Assembly (NCBI RefSeq): GCF_018449725.1
Contig: NZ_JAAVVC010000021.1
Location: 62,001 to 126,000 of the forward strand
Source of the DNA: Pseudomonas sp. dw_612
GTDB lineage: Bacteria > Pseudomonadota > Gammaproteobacteria > Pseudomonadales > Pseudomonadaceae
Direction of reading: 5' to 3'
Length of the DNA: 64,000 bases
This document shows, piece after piece, positions 21,969 to 30,851 of the stretch. Position 1 is the stretch's first letter. Each line of letters begins with the position of its first letter. Under the pieces are notes generated by a model. The model searched no databases. It worked only from the letters and a program-made list of their open reading frames with translations, and was not told the DNA's origin. The position numbers and the translations under genes were made by a program.

Positions 21969-22139
21969 ATGAGCCTGACAATGACAATCGTAATGCTGAT
22001 TTCCGGCTGGCTGGCCGTGGCCGCCGCCATGTTATGGGGCGTTTTGCGTATCACTCGCCGGCACCATCATCACCCCGTGCAATCGGCACCTGTGTCGAAA
22101 CCCGATCAACCCGCGGCGCGCCCCGCCACCGCCCACTGA
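21969..22139 (+). CDS. Small single-pass membrane protein
   Basis: A 56-aa protein with strong AGAGGAGG before the ATG. One membrane helix (about 4-27), then RRHHHHPVQS, a histidine run at the membrane face and a proline/alanine tail. The function is unknown; metal binding by the His run is possible. Confidence 0.6.
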   Translation: MSLTMTIVMLISGWLAVAAAMLWGVLRITRRHHHHPVQSAPVSKPDQPAARPATAH

Positions 22140-22164
22140 CCGACATTTTTCGGCCCGCCAAACA

Positions 22165-22207
22165 AAAACGGCCGCCTGGACTCTTTCGAGTGCAGGCGGC
22201 CGTTTGT
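22165..22207. terminator. Bidirectional terminator before the terC-like gene
   Basis: AACGGCCGCCTG / CAGGCGGCCGTT, 12-bp stem with A-run and T-run sides. It serves the 56-aa gene and the convergent TerC gene. Confidence 0.85.
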
Positions 22208-22218
22208 TTCAGCGCCGA

Positions 22219-22968
22219 TTAAGCTTCAGCAGCGATTCGCTTCTGCTTCGCTCGCCGGGACATCATGTTCAGCCCCTCAATCGTGGCCGAGAACGCCATG
22301 GCGGCATAGACGTAACCTTTCGGTACGTGGGCACCGAAGCCTTCGGCGATCAGCGTCATGCCGATCATGATCAAGAAGCCCAGAGCCAGCATCACCACGG
22401 TCGGGTTGTCGTTGATGAACTTGGCCAACGGATCAGCCGCCAGCAACATCACCAGCACCGACACCACCACTGCGATGATCATGATCGGCAGGTGCTCGGT
22501 CATGCCGACTGCGGTAATGATGCTGTCGATGGAGAACACCATGTCGAGCATCAGGATCTGCCCGATTGCAGCGGCAAAGCCCAGCGTGACGCCTGAAGTC
22601 GCCGACTTCGGATCTTCCGGCGTCGGGTCCATGCTGTGATGGATTTCGGTGGTCGCCTTCCATAACAGGAACAGGCCACCGGCGATCAGGATCATGTCCT
22701 TCCAGGAGAAGGTCTGGCCGAGGATATCGATCACAGGCTCGGTCAACTGCACGATGAACGCGATGGTGCTCAACAGCGCCAGGCGCAGAATCAGCGCCAT
22801 GCCGATACCGATGCGGCGCGCCTTCTGCCGATGTTGTTCCGGCAATTTATTGGTCAGGATCGAGATAAAGATCAGGTTATCGATGCCGAGCACGATTTCC
22901 ATGACGATCAACGTGGCCAGGGCGACCCAGGCAGTGGGGCTGGCGGCTAGTTCTACAAGATATTCCAT
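22219..22968 (-). CDS. TerC family integral membrane protein
   Basis: A 249-aa protein with about seven membrane helices. Acidic residues sit within helices in the TerC pattern: LIVMEIVLGIDNLIFISIL near the start and LMLDMVFSIDSIITAVG in the middle. These Asp-containing motifs are thought to bind metal ions; family members export manganese or take part in tellurite response. The C-terminus is a basic cytoplasmic tail (MSRRAKQKRIAAEA). Confidence 0.9.
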   Translation of the reverse strand: MEYLVELAASPTAWVALATLIVMEIVLGIDNLIFISILTNKLPEQHRQKARRIGIGMALILRLALLSTIAFIVQLTEPVIDILGQTFSWKDMILIAGGLFLLWKATTEIHHSMDPTPEDPKSATSGVTLGFAAAIGQILMLDMVFSIDSIITAVGMTEHLPIMIIAVVVSVLVMLLAADPLAKFINDNPTVVMLALGFLIMIGMTLIAEGFGAHVPKGYVYAAMAFSATIEGLNMMSRRAKQKRIAAEA

Positions 22969-22997
22969 GGGTCAGTCCTGACTCGCTGTAAGACGGT

Positions 22998-23240
22998 TTA
23001 GATGTCCTGGGACGAAGATTCGGTTTTCGCTTTATCTTCGGCCGGTTGTTCTTTCTTGCTGATCAGGCCGCCGGTGGCATCGCTGATGGCCTGCTCGGCG
23101 GCTTTATGGGTGTCGTCGATCGCCTGTTTGGCAGTTTCGGCTGCCTTGCCCATCAGTTGTTGGGCGCTCTTTTCGGCCTGGTCGCAACCGGTCAATACCA
23201 GTAAAGACGTGATCAACAGCGCCGTAGCGGTAAGTTTCAT
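22998..23240 (-). CDS. Small lipoprotein, amphipathic
   Basis: An 80-aa protein. Signal peptide with lipobox VLTGC (Cys19), then an Ala/Lys/Glu-rich amphipathic helix (AEKSAQQLMGKAAETAKQAI) and a charged tail. GAGGAAAGCC precedes the ATG. A common pseudomonad entericidin-like or Lpp-like shape but no family is assigned. Confidence 0.75.
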   Translation of the reverse strand: MKLTATALLITSLLVLTGCDQAEKSAQQLMGKAAETAKQAIDDTHKAAEQAISDATGGLISKKEQPAEDKAKTESSSQDI

Positions 23241-23379
23241 AGGGCTTTCCTCGATAGAACGGACAGGTGCGAAAAGGCACCTCGTCGATAGCGAGGCATT
23301 CTATGGAGGGAAATACTTCAGGAAAATTCGTATTTTTAGCGGTTATACTTCGATTTATACGAATCCAGAACGTTTATGC

Positions 23380-23473
23380 GTAGGAGCTGCCGAAGTCTGC
23401 GATCTTTTGATCTTGTTTTTAACAATCAAAATCAAAAGATCGCAGCCTCGTTTCACTCGACAGCTCCTACAGG
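23380..23473. repeat. Intergenic inverted repeat, GTAGGAGCTGCCGAAG family
   Basis: Arms GTAGGAGCTGCCGAAG... and ...CAGCTCCTAC with inner GATCTTTTGATC / GATCGCAG complementary segments. One of three copies in the window (others 33410-33506 and 49880-49959). This copy has diverged arms (AGTCTGC). It lies just before nhaR. Confidence 0.85.
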
Positions 23474-23486
23474 GATGTAGGCAAAT

Positions 23487-24386
23487 ATGCTCAATTATCG
23501 ACAACTGCATTACTTCTGGGTGGTGGCCAAGACCGGCAGCATCGTGCGTGCCTGCGAGCAACTGAACCTGACGCCACAGACCATCAGCGGGCAGATTTCC
23601 TTGCTCGAACAAACCTACGGCATCGAGTTGTTTCGCCGGGTCGGGCGTAATCTGGAACTCACCGAGGCCGGGCGCCAGACCCTGCCCTATGCCGAGCAGA
23701 TGTTCCAGCTCGGTGGCGAACTGGAGCTGATGCTGCGCGCCCAGCCCAACGAGCAGCAGATTCTGTTCCGGGTCGGCGTGGCGGACGTGGTGCCCAAATC
23801 CATCGTCTATCGCCTGATCGCGCCGACCATGGAGTTGAGCGAACCGCTGCGCATCACCTGTCGCGAGGACAAACTGGAGCGTTTGCTCGCCGACCTGGCG
23901 ATCCAGCGTCTGGACCTGGTGATTTCCGACAGTCCGATGCCGTCGCACCTGGACATCAAGGGCTACAGCCAGAAGCTCGGTGAGTGCGGGATCAGTTTTT
24001 TTGCGACAACGGAATTGGCGGAGCAGTACGGCCAGGATTTCCCGCGCAGCCTGCACGGCGCACCGCTGTTGATTCCCGGGCCGGAAACCGTGGTGCGCAG
24101 TCGTTTGCAACGCTGGTTTGCCGAACAGCAGATTCAGCCGCGCATCGTCGGGGAGTTCGATGACAGTGCGTTGATGCAGGCGTTCGGCCAATCCGGCAGC
24201 GGGATTTTTATCGGCCCGAGCGTGATTGCCGACGAGGTGAAACGCCAATATGGCGTGGAGTTGATCGGCCAGACCGACGCGGTGACCGAGTCGTTCTATG
24301 CCATTTCGGTGGAACGCAAGGTCAAGCACCCCGGCATTGTCGCCATTACCGAAGGTGCCCGACGCGAGTTGTTTACTGAGCTATGA
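23487..24386 (+). CDS. nhaR: LysR-type activator NhaR
   Basis: A 299-aa LysR regulator. The HTH near residues 18-37 (GSIVRACEQLNLTPQTISGQ) and the start MLNYRQLHYFWVVAKTGS are characteristic of NhaR, which responds to sodium and activates nhaA in E. coli. No antiporter gene adjoins it here, so its target in this strain is open. Its 3' end overlaps the convergent MFS gene by 14 bases. Confidence 0.85.
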   Translation: MLNYRQLHYFWVVAKTGSIVRACEQLNLTPQTISGQISLLEQTYGIELFRRVGRNLELTEAGRQTLPYAEQMFQLGGELELMLRAQPNEQQILFRVGVADVVPKSIVYRLIAPTMELSEPLRITCREDKLERLLADLAIQRLDLVISDSPMPSHLDIKGYSQKLGECGISFFATTELAEQYGQDFPRSLHGAPLLIPGPETVVRSRLQRWFAEQQIQPRIVGEFDDSALMQAFGQSGSGIFIGPSVIADEVKRQYGVELIGQTDAVTESFYAISVERKVKHPGIVAITEGARRELFTEL

Positions 24387-25536
24387 CCGGCTCACGGGGC
24401 GCCATGGTCATCAGCGCCATGGCCAGCAGGATCGAAGCCAGAATGAAAGCAGCCGCCGCAAAACCCAGGCCTCCCAGGCCAAAGGCATTGATCACCCGAC
24501 CGCCCACCATGGCGCCCAGGCCGATCCCGAGGTTGGCCCCGGCGATGTTCAGCGATGCGGCAAAGGCCGGCGCCTCAGGCGCAGCTTTCATCAAACGCAC
24601 ATGGCTGACCAAAAACAACGCTGCCTGAGTGATCCCCCAAATGCCCATCGCCGCTGCCAGACCGAGCGGCGACTGAATGTTAGGCACCAGCGCAATCAGG
24701 CCGGCAATCAGGAACGCGCAGAACATCATCGACGCGATCAACGGATGACGATCCACCGCACGGCCGCCCCACCAGTTGCCAAACAACCCCACCGCACCAA
24801 AGCCCATCAGGCACCAGCCGACCAACGTGCCGTTGAAACCGGCCAGCCGCTCAAGAATGTCCGCCAGGTAGGTATAAGCGGTGAACATGCCGGTAAACAC
24901 CAGGATCGACAGCAGCACGTGCCCGATCATCAACGGGCTGCGCAGGATTTTGAATTGCGAACGAAAGCTCGCCTGCTGTTTATGCAGAATGGTTTTCGGC
25001 AAGTAGATGAAGAGCAGCAACGCCTTGGCAAACGCGATCACCGCCAGAATGCCGAAGGCACTGCGCCAGCCGAACGCATCGGAAATCAGCGTACCGACCG
25101 GAATGCCGAACACCATCGCGCAGACAATCCCGAACCCGATCTTGGAAATCGCCCGTCCGGCGTGCTCCGGCCCGACAATGTCCACCGCCGTCTCACTGGC
25201 CAATGCCCAGAACACTGGCAACCCCAACGCCGGGATCAACCGGGCGGCGGCCATCACCCAGATATTCGGCGCCAACGCTGCGACGGTGTTGGCCACGCCA
25301 AACATGATCAGCACCGAGATGAACAGCTTGCGCCGCTCGAAACGGGCGAAGTACGCGGTGAGGAACGGACCGAACGCGGCCACGGTAAACGCGAACAGCG
25401 TCACCAGCAGACCGGCTTGGGGAATCGTGACCTCAAGGTCCCGGGCGATCGCCGGCAACAGGCCGACGATGATGAATTCCGTGGTCAGCACCGTGAAACC
25501 GGCGGCAGACAACAGAAGAATGGGCAGCAACAGCAT
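24373..25536 (-). CDS. MFS drug-exporter-like transporter (DHA1 family)
   Basis: A 387-aa protein with twelve predicted membrane segments. GLLVTLFAFTVAAFGPFLTA and the loop RFERRKLFISVLIMFG match MFS motif A region, and GFGIVCAMVFGIPVGTLI resembles antiporter motif C. It is close in style to AraJ/SotB/YdhP sugar-drug exporters. Substrate unknown. Convergent with nhaR. Confidence 0.85.
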   Translation of the reverse strand: MLLLPILLLSAAGFTVLTTEFIIVGLLPAIARDLEVTIPQAGLLVTLFAFTVAAFGPFLTAYFARFERRKLFISVLIMFGVANTVAALAPNIWVMAAARLIPALGLPVFWALASETAVDIVGPEHAGRAISKIGFGIVCAMVFGIPVGTLISDAFGWRSAFGILAVIAFAKALLLFIYLPKTILHKQQASFRSQFKILRSPLMIGHVLLSILVFTGMFTAYTYLADILERLAGFNGTLVGWCLMGFGAVGLFGNWWGGRAVDRHPLIASMMFCAFLIAGLIALVPNIQSPLGLAAAMGIWGITQAALFLVSHVRLMKAAPEAPAFAASLNIAGANLGIGLGAMVGGRVINAFGLGGLGFAAAAFILASILLAMALMTMAPREPVIAQ

Positions 25537-25868
25537 GCAGAACTCCAGAAAACGCCAACAGCAGCGATAGCCCGAAGGCCCGCTGGCAGAACTTGAAAAT
25601 GAAGGAGGCGAAGCTTAACAGAGTGTTTCCAAACCGGGTTGCACGAACCTGCATATCCCGTGGAACAGCCGGGTGGCAGATCGTCACAGGTCTGAAGGAT
25701 CGGGACGACCCTGTGATAAAGTCCGCGTCCTGCGATTCGTACACCCTATTCATCGGCCAGTTGTTGGCATTGATGTCGCGACACCTCTCGGTTCCTCCAT
25801 GTGGCCTGCCCTGCTTATTGCTGCGTGACCTGCGGAACCCTGCACCTAAAAAAATCAGAGATACCGTT
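25537..25868. other. Divergent intergenic region, MFS exporter and sstT
   Basis: 332 bases between divergent start codons. The in-frame extension of sstT upstream of 25869 lacks a membrane segment or ribosome site and is not taken as coding. No clear hairpin or operator was picked out. Confidence 0.5.
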
Positions 25869-27101
25869 ATGAGCGCTTCATCCCCGTCCCTGTTGCACCG
25901 CTTGAAACGCACCAGCCTGGTCACGCAAATCGTCATCGGTCTGATCGCCGGCATTGCCCTGGCCTTGTTCGCGCCTGACGTGGCGAAGTCCACGGCGTTC
26001 ATCGGCAAAGTCTTTGTCGCGGCCCTGAAAGCCGTCGCGCCGATCCTGGTGTTCGTGCTGGTCATGGCTTCGATTGCCAACCATAAGCACGGTCAGGAAA
26101 CCCATATCCGGCCGATTCTGTTCCTGTATTTGCTGGGCACTTTCGCCGCGGCGGTGGTCGCGGTGGTGGCCAGCACGTTGTTTCCGTCGAGCCTGGTGCT
26201 GTCGACGCAGGATGTGGCGGTGACGGCGCCGGGCGGCATCGGTGAAGTGCTGCAAAGCCTGCTGCTGAGCGTGGTCGATAACCCGGTCAGTGCGCTGATG
26301 AACGCCAACTTCATCGGCATTCTGGCGTGGGCGATCGGTATGGGCGTTGCGATTCGCCATGCCGGCGACACCACCCGCGAAGTGCTCGGTGACTTGTCCA
26401 ATGGCGTGACCTTGATCGTGCGCCTGGTAATCCGCTTTGCGCCGCTGGGGATTTTCGGGCTGGTGGCGTCGACGCTGGCCACCTCGGGGTTCGGGGCGTT
26501 GATCGGCTATGCGCATCTGCTGGCCGTGCTGCTCGGCTGCATGCTGTTCGTGGCGCTGGTGATGAACCCGGTCATCGTGTTCTGGAAACTGCGCCGCAAC
26601 CCGTATCCGCTGGTGCTGATGTGCCTGCGGGAAAGCGGCATCACCGCATTCTTCACCCGCAGTTCAGCGGCGAACATTCCGGTCAATCTGGAGTTGAGCA
26701 AGCGCCTGGGGCTGCATGAAGACACCTATTCGGTGTCGATCCCGCTGGGTGCGACCATCAACATGGCCGGCGCGGCGATCACCATTACCGTGTTGACCCT
26801 GGCCGCTGTGCATACGCTGGGGATTGCCGTGGATATTCCGACGGCGATTTTGCTCAGCGTCGTGGCGGCGATTTGCGCGTGCGGCGCTTCCGGTGTGGCG
26901 GGTGGTTCGTTGTTGCTGATTCCGCTGGCGTGCAGCCTGTTTGGCATTCCGAGCGAGATTGCCATGCAGGTCGTGGCGGTGGGTTTCATTATTGGCGTGT
27001 TGCAGGATTCGGCAGAGACGGCGTTGAATTCATCGACGGATGTGTTGTTTACCGCGGCGGCGTGTTTGGGTGAAGACGAGAAAGCCCAGCGTATGGCCTG
27101 A
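25869..27101 (+). CDS. sstT: Serine/threonine sodium symporter SstT
   Basis: A 410-aa DAACS-family transporter that imports L-serine and L-threonine with Na+. Recognisable pieces: MSASSPSLLHRLKRTSLVTQ start, SGITAFFTRSSAANIPVNLE re-entrant serine loop, SIPLGATINMAGAAITI, and DSAETALNSSTDVLFTAA at the end. The start at 25869 gives the normal family length. Confidence 0.95.
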   Translation: MSASSPSLLHRLKRTSLVTQIVIGLIAGIALALFAPDVAKSTAFIGKVFVAALKAVAPILVFVLVMASIANHKHGQETHIRPILFLYLLGTFAAAVVAVVASTLFPSSLVLSTQDVAVTAPGGIGEVLQSLLLSVVDNPVSALMNANFIGILAWAIGMGVAIRHAGDTTREVLGDLSNGVTLIVRLVIRFAPLGIFGLVASTLATSGFGALIGYAHLLAVLLGCMLFVALVMNPVIVFWKLRRNPYPLVLMCLRESGITAFFTRSSAANIPVNLELSKRLGLHEDTYSVSIPLGATINMAGAAITITVLTLAAVHTLGIAVDIPTAILLSVVAAICACGASGVAGGSLLLIPLACSLFGIPSEIAMQVVAVGFIIGVLQDSAETALNSSTDVLFTAAACLGEDEKAQRMA

Positions 27102-27111
27102 CCCAAATCCC

Positions 27112-27202
27112 TTTGGGAGCGGGCTTGCTCGCGAAAGCGGTGTGTCAGGCAACCTGTATTTTGGATGTGAGTCCGTCTTCGCGAGCAAGCCCGCTCCCAC
27201 AG
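27112..27202. repeat. REPIN copy 1
   Basis: GGGAGCGGGCTTGCTCGCGAAAGCGG ... on the left is matched by CTTCGCGAGCAAGCCCGCTCCCA on the right, about 90 bp in all. Given in two pieces: left arm 27114-27139, right arm 27176-27200. Confidence 0.92.
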
Positions 27203-27236
27203 GGTCCGTGGTGTAGACGGAGAATGTTCACCTATG

Positions 27237-27277
27237 AAAAAGCCCCCGCAACCTGAGGCTGCGGGGACTTTTTTATT
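27237..27277. terminator. Bidirectional terminator at the DUF1993 gene end
   Basis: AAAAAGCCCCCGCA and TGCGGGGACTTTTT arms with a short loop. Ends the minus-strand DUF1993 gene, and possibly sstT read-through. Confidence 0.85.
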
Positions 27278-27287
27278 GCCGGACGGT

Positions 27288-27797
27288 TTAGAACGCGCCC
27301 ATGTAATCGCGCTTGCCCACTTCCACACCGTTGTGACGCAGCAACGCGTAAGTGGTGGTGACGTGGAAGAAGAACTGCGGCAGACCGTAGCTCAGCAGGT
27401 AAGCCTGGCCGCTGAAGCGCTTCTCTTTTGGCGTGCCTGGACGGGTAATGATCTCGATGCCTTCCTTGCCGTCGATCTGCTCAGGCTTGATCTCGCCGAT
27501 GTAGGCCAGAACCTTGGTGATCAGCGCTTGCAGCTCGGCGAAGGTGGTTTCGGTGTCGTCGTACTTTGGCACTTCGATCTCGGCCAGACGCGAAGAAACG
27601 CCCTTGGCGAAATCAACGGCGATCTGCACCTGACGCACCAGCGGGAACATGTCCGGGTACAGACGGGCTTGCAGGAACGCGTTCGGGTCGATGTTTTTCG
27701 CGGTGGCGTGGGCTTCAGCCTTGTTCAGGACATCGCTCAGGGCGTTGAGCATTTGTTGGAAAACCGGGACGGAAGCGGCGTACAAAGAAATGGTCAT
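27288..27797 (-). CDS. DUF1993 family protein
   Basis: A 169-aa soluble helical protein. MTISLYAASVPVFQQMLNAL, a DMFPLVRQVQIAVDFAKG helix, and YGLPQFFFHVTTTYALLRHN near the end are typical of DUF1993, a DinB-like four-helix family of unknown reaction. The ATG at 27797 follows a weak GAGACTGCC site. Confidence 0.88.
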   Translation of the reverse strand: MTISLYAASVPVFQQMLNALSDVLNKAEAHATAKNIDPNAFLQARLYPDMFPLVRQVQIAVDFAKGVSSRLAEIEVPKYDDTETTFAELQALITKVLAYIGEIKPEQIDGKEGIEIITRPGTPKEKRFSGQAYLLSYGLPQFFFHVTTTYALLRHNGVEVGKRDYMGAF

Positions 27798-27938
27798 GGC
27801 AGTCTCGTGTTGTGGCGGGTGTGAAAACGTGGGGCGATTATAGCCATGCTTGATGACCGGGCGGCTTGCCTTTTGTTTCGCAAGGATTAGGCTAGGCGGC
27901 TTCGACTGCACGCTTCGACAGCAAAGGGAAAAGCGCGA

Positions 27939-28583
27939 ATGAGCACTGAGCAAGAGACGACCTTCGACGAGCCGCGCCTCAACAGCACGGAAATCCGCAT
28001 TCTGGGTTCCTTGATCGAGAAACAGGCCACGAGCCCGGAAACCTATCCGCTGACCCTCAACGCGCTGGTGATTGCCTGCAACCAGAAAACCAGCCGCGAA
28101 CCGGTGATGAACCTGACCCAGGGCCAGGTCGGCCAAAGCCTGCGTGCCCTCGAAGGTCGCGGCTTCACCAAACTGGTGATGGGCAGCCGCGCCGACCGCT
28201 GGGAACACAAAGTGGACAAGGCGCTGGAACTGGTGCCGGCCCAGGTGATTTTGACCGGGCTGTTATTTTTGCGCGGCCCGCAAACCGTTAATGAACTGCT
28301 GACCCGCAGCGGTCGCATGCATGAATTCGAAGATGCCGAGCAAGTGGTGCATCAGTTGGAGCGTTTGATTGCTCGCGGTTTGGCGCTGCTGATTCCGCGT
28401 CAGGCGGGGCAGCGGGAAGACCGCTATATGCATGCACTGGGTGATCCGGCGGACATCGAAGTGATTCTGGCGGCGCGGCAGAACCCGGCGGAACGTGGGA
28501 CTGGCGGCGTGTCGGTGGAACGGATCGAAGAGCTGGAAGCGCGGATTGCGGCGCTGGAAGAGCGTTTGGCGCGCCTCGAATAA
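27939..28583 (+). CDS. YceH family protein (DUF480)
   Basis: A 214-aa protein made of two winged-helix domains (first LNSTEIRILGSLIEKQATSP, second around GLLFLRGPQTVNELLTRSGR) and a C-terminal coiled coil ERIEELEARIAALEERLARL. Matches E. coli YceH in length and motifs. The role is not established. Confidence 0.92.
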   Translation: MSTEQETTFDEPRLNSTEIRILGSLIEKQATSPETYPLTLNALVIACNQKTSREPVMNLTQGQVGQSLRALEGRGFTKLVMGSRADRWEHKVDKALELVPAQVILTGLLFLRGPQTVNELLTRSGRMHEFEDAEQVVHQLERLIARGLALLIPRQAGQREDRYMHALGDPADIEVILAARQNPAERGTGGVSVERIEELEARIAALEERLARLE

Positions 28584-28601
28584 CCTGGCAACACAGATCC
28601 A

Positions 28602-28694
28602 AATGTGGGAGCGGGCTTGCTCGCGAAAGCGGTTTATCAGTCACATCTATGTTGGATGTGCCGGCCTCTTCGCGAGCAAGCCCGCTCCCACAGG
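28602..28694. repeat. REPIN copy 2
   Basis: Arms TGTGGGAGCGGGCTTGCTCG and CGAGCAAGCCCGCTCCCACA around a non-conserved middle. Confidence 0.92.
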
Positions 28695-28709
28695 GATTTC
28701 GTGAATCGG

Positions 28710-29528
28710 TCAACTCCGCGCAAACGCCACCGCCGCCTGGAACTGCTCATCCGTCGGCCGCACGCCGGTATAAAGTACAAACTGCTCCAGCGCCTGGATC
28801 GCAATCACTTCCAGTCCGGTAATCACTCGTTTGCCTTCAGCTCTTCCCCGCACGATCAGCGGTGTTTCCGAGGGGATCGCCACTACATCGAACACAGTCT
28901 CGGCCGCAACGATGGCCTCTGCGTCAAACGCCAGTTGATCGGCCTCGGGGCCGCCGGTCATGCCGATGGGGGTGACATTGATCAGCATCTGCGGGCGCCG
29001 AGCCCCCAGTTCCGCTTGCCATTCATAACCCAGGGCCTTGGCCAGCGCCTGCCCGGCGCGTTCGTTGCGGGCCACGATCAGGCCGTTTTTGTAGCCGCCG
29101 TCGCGCAAGGCACTGGCCACGGCCTTGGCCATGCCGCCGCTGCCGCGCAGGGCAAAGGTCGATTCCTTGGGCACCTGATGGGTTTCCAGCAACTGGGCGA
29201 TGGCGATGTAGTCGGTGTTGTAAGCCTTGAGATGGCCGTCGGTATTGACGATGGTGTTGATCGACTGAATGGCGGCGGCGGACGCGTCCAGTTCATCGAC
29301 CAGCGCGATGCAGGCTTCCTTGAACGGCATCGACACGCCGCAACCGCGAATGCCCAAGGCACGAATGCCGCCGACAGCGCCGGTCAGGTCTTTACTGCTG
29401 AACGCCTTGTAGTAAAAATTCAGCCCCAGTTGTTCGTACAGATGATTGTGGAATCGCAGGCCAAAGTTCCCGGGGCGCCCTGACAGGGACATGCACAGCT
29501 GGGTGTCTTTGTTGGGGTTCATCTGCAT
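28710..29528 (-). CDS. Shikimate dehydrogenase-like protein (AroE paralogue)
   Basis: A 272-aa protein with the AroE fold: catalytic-type Lys in GCGVSMPFKEACIAL, N-D pair in LKAYNTDYIAI, Rossmann loop RGSGGMAKAVASALRD, and NVTPIGM. It belongs to the SdhL-type branch rather than true AroE, because the N-terminal substrate motif is LCMSLSGRPGNFG in place of the SxSP of AroE. Substrate could be shikimate or quinate-like. AAGGAG stands eight bases before the ATG. Confidence 0.85.
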   Translation of the reverse strand: MQMNPNKDTQLCMSLSGRPGNFGLRFHNHLYEQLGLNFYYKAFSSKDLTGAVGGIRALGIRGCGVSMPFKEACIALVDELDASAAAIQSINTIVNTDGHLKAYNTDYIAIAQLLETHQVPKESTFALRGSGGMAKAVASALRDGGYKNGLIVARNERAGQALAKALGYEWQAELGARRPQMLINVTPIGMTGGPEADQLAFDAEAIVAAETVFDVVAIPSETPLIVRGRAEGKRVITGLEVIAIQALEQFVLYTGVRPTDEQFQAAVAFARS

Positions 29529-29773
29529 GAAATATCTCCTTCGATTGCACTTTCAGATAGACGGGATTAGCCATTCCATCCTGTTCTGTTCGATCATTAG
29601 GCCTGTCCGCACACGGCTTTGCAGCACCGTAAGGAAGCCGGTACAGACCTTACACAAAATTTACCTAACGATTGTGCAGTTTTTCAAAAAAGCGCTGTCT
29701 TAGAAGTATCCCCGCGACAATCCTTGGGTCTATTGCAGATTCAAGCGCCGGGTCGAAGAACCGAGGAATTATC

Positions 29774-30133
29774 ATGATCCGTAAAATCCCCACAGTAGCC
29801 TTGTTGATTGGTGTACTGGCTGTCGCAGGGCAGGCAGAAGCCCATGGCGGTGGCGGTTGGCAAGGTCCAGCGGTATTTGGTGCGATCGTTGGCTCGGCCA
29901 TCGTCGGCTCGGCCCTCATTAACGCCAATCGGCCAGTCTATGTAGAACAGGCGCCGGTTTACGTTCAGCCACAACCGGTTTACGTGCAGCAACCGCCGCC
30001 ACCGGTCTACTACCAACCGGCCCCGGTGTATGTGCAACAACCGGTCTATTACAGCCCTGCGCCGGTTTATTACGGCCCCCCACGCGGCTACTACGGCCAT
30101 CCCCGCGGTTACTATGGTGGCCCACGCTGGTAA
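29774..30133 (+). CDS. Exported Pro/Tyr-rich repeat protein
   Basis: A 119-aa protein. Signal peptide to about residue 23 (AEA-HG), a Gly/Ala hydrophobic segment (VFGAIVGSAIVGSALI), and then tandem PVYV(Q/E) and PVYY units and a PRGYYG repeat end. Likely envelope associated. CGAGGAATTATC precedes the ATG. A terminator follows. Confidence 0.78.
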   Translation: MIRKIPTVALLIGVLAVAGQAEAHGGGGWQGPAVFGAIVGSAIVGSALINANRPVYVEQAPVYVQPQPVYVQQPPPPVYYQPAPVYVQQPVYYSPAPVYYGPPRGYYGHPRGYYGGPRW

Positions 30134-30143
30134 CAGACTCATC

Positions 30144-30176
30144 AGGCCCCGCCTTAAAAGCGGGGCCTTTTTTATG
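30144..30176 (+). terminator. Terminator after the Pro/Tyr-rich gene
   Basis: AGGCCCCGC / GCGGGGCCT with six T following. Confidence 0.9.
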
Positions 30177-30369
30177 CCCGCCAGTCGGGTGAGGTCTGGA
30201 TAAATCTCGTCAAGGTCGCTGTCAGGACAGTATCGGCAAGTAAAGCAGGCAAGATTGACTGGACCGCCCTTCCCCCAATCAGGGGAAAACGGTCATATTT
30301 ATGTCATGTCAGGTCCGCAAGCTTGGATCTGTCCGTAAACAACAGGTTGATAAAAACAAGGACGACCTC

Positions 30370-30564
30370 ATGCCCACGCAAAACCCGCACCGCAATGTCA
30401 GCTTGTGCACTTCCAGCAAGGTGTACAACGCACTGACTGAACTCAAGCACCTGGAAGGCCATCGCAGCGCCAAGTTTCTTTCGCTGCTGGCCGAAAACCT
30501 GGTGCGCAAAGGCCTGCTAAACGAACAGGAAGTGGTGCATATGCTCGATCTGGTCGTGGATTGA
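30370..30564 (+). CDS. Small helical protein (64 aa)
   Basis: MPTQNPHRNVSLCTSSKVYN then ALTELKHLEGHRSAKFLSLL. The strand-helix-helix look is compatible with a ribbon-helix-helix regulator but no signature is certain. AAGGAC lies upstream of the ATG. Monocistronic. Confidence 0.6.
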   Translation: MPTQNPHRNVSLCTSSKVYNALTELKHLEGHRSAKFLSLLAENLVRKGLLNEQEVVHMLDLVVD

Positions 30565-30665
30565 TCGCCTCACCTCGCTGGCATCAATGTCCACTATCGA
30601 GAATGTTGATTGTCCGTTGAACCGCGCGGTCCGTAAGGTGGCTCCATAGATTGATGGAGGTACTT

Positions 30666-30851
30666 ATGATGTCCCAGGTTCAGATCATGTCCGTTATCGG
30701 TAGCGCCGTTCCCGCATCGCTCAGAGAGCTGGGATTGCTCGCCTGTTGGTACCTGATGCGCGACGGCGAACCGATCAGCGGCCCGCTCACCTCGCTCCCC
30801 GCCGCACAAGCCCTGTCGCAACGTATCGGCACCGTGCAGCTCAGCGCCTAA
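30666..30851 (+). CDS. Small hypothetical protein (61 aa)
   Basis: A strong GGAGGT before the ATG at 30666. LRELGLLACWYLMRDGEPIS and a C-terminal LPAAQALSQRIG helix. Its end meets the convergent AI-2E permease gene by four bases. The function is unknown. Confidence 0.6.
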   Translation: MMSQVQIMSVIGSAVPASLRELGLLACWYLMRDGEPISGPLTSLPAAQALSQRIGTVQLSA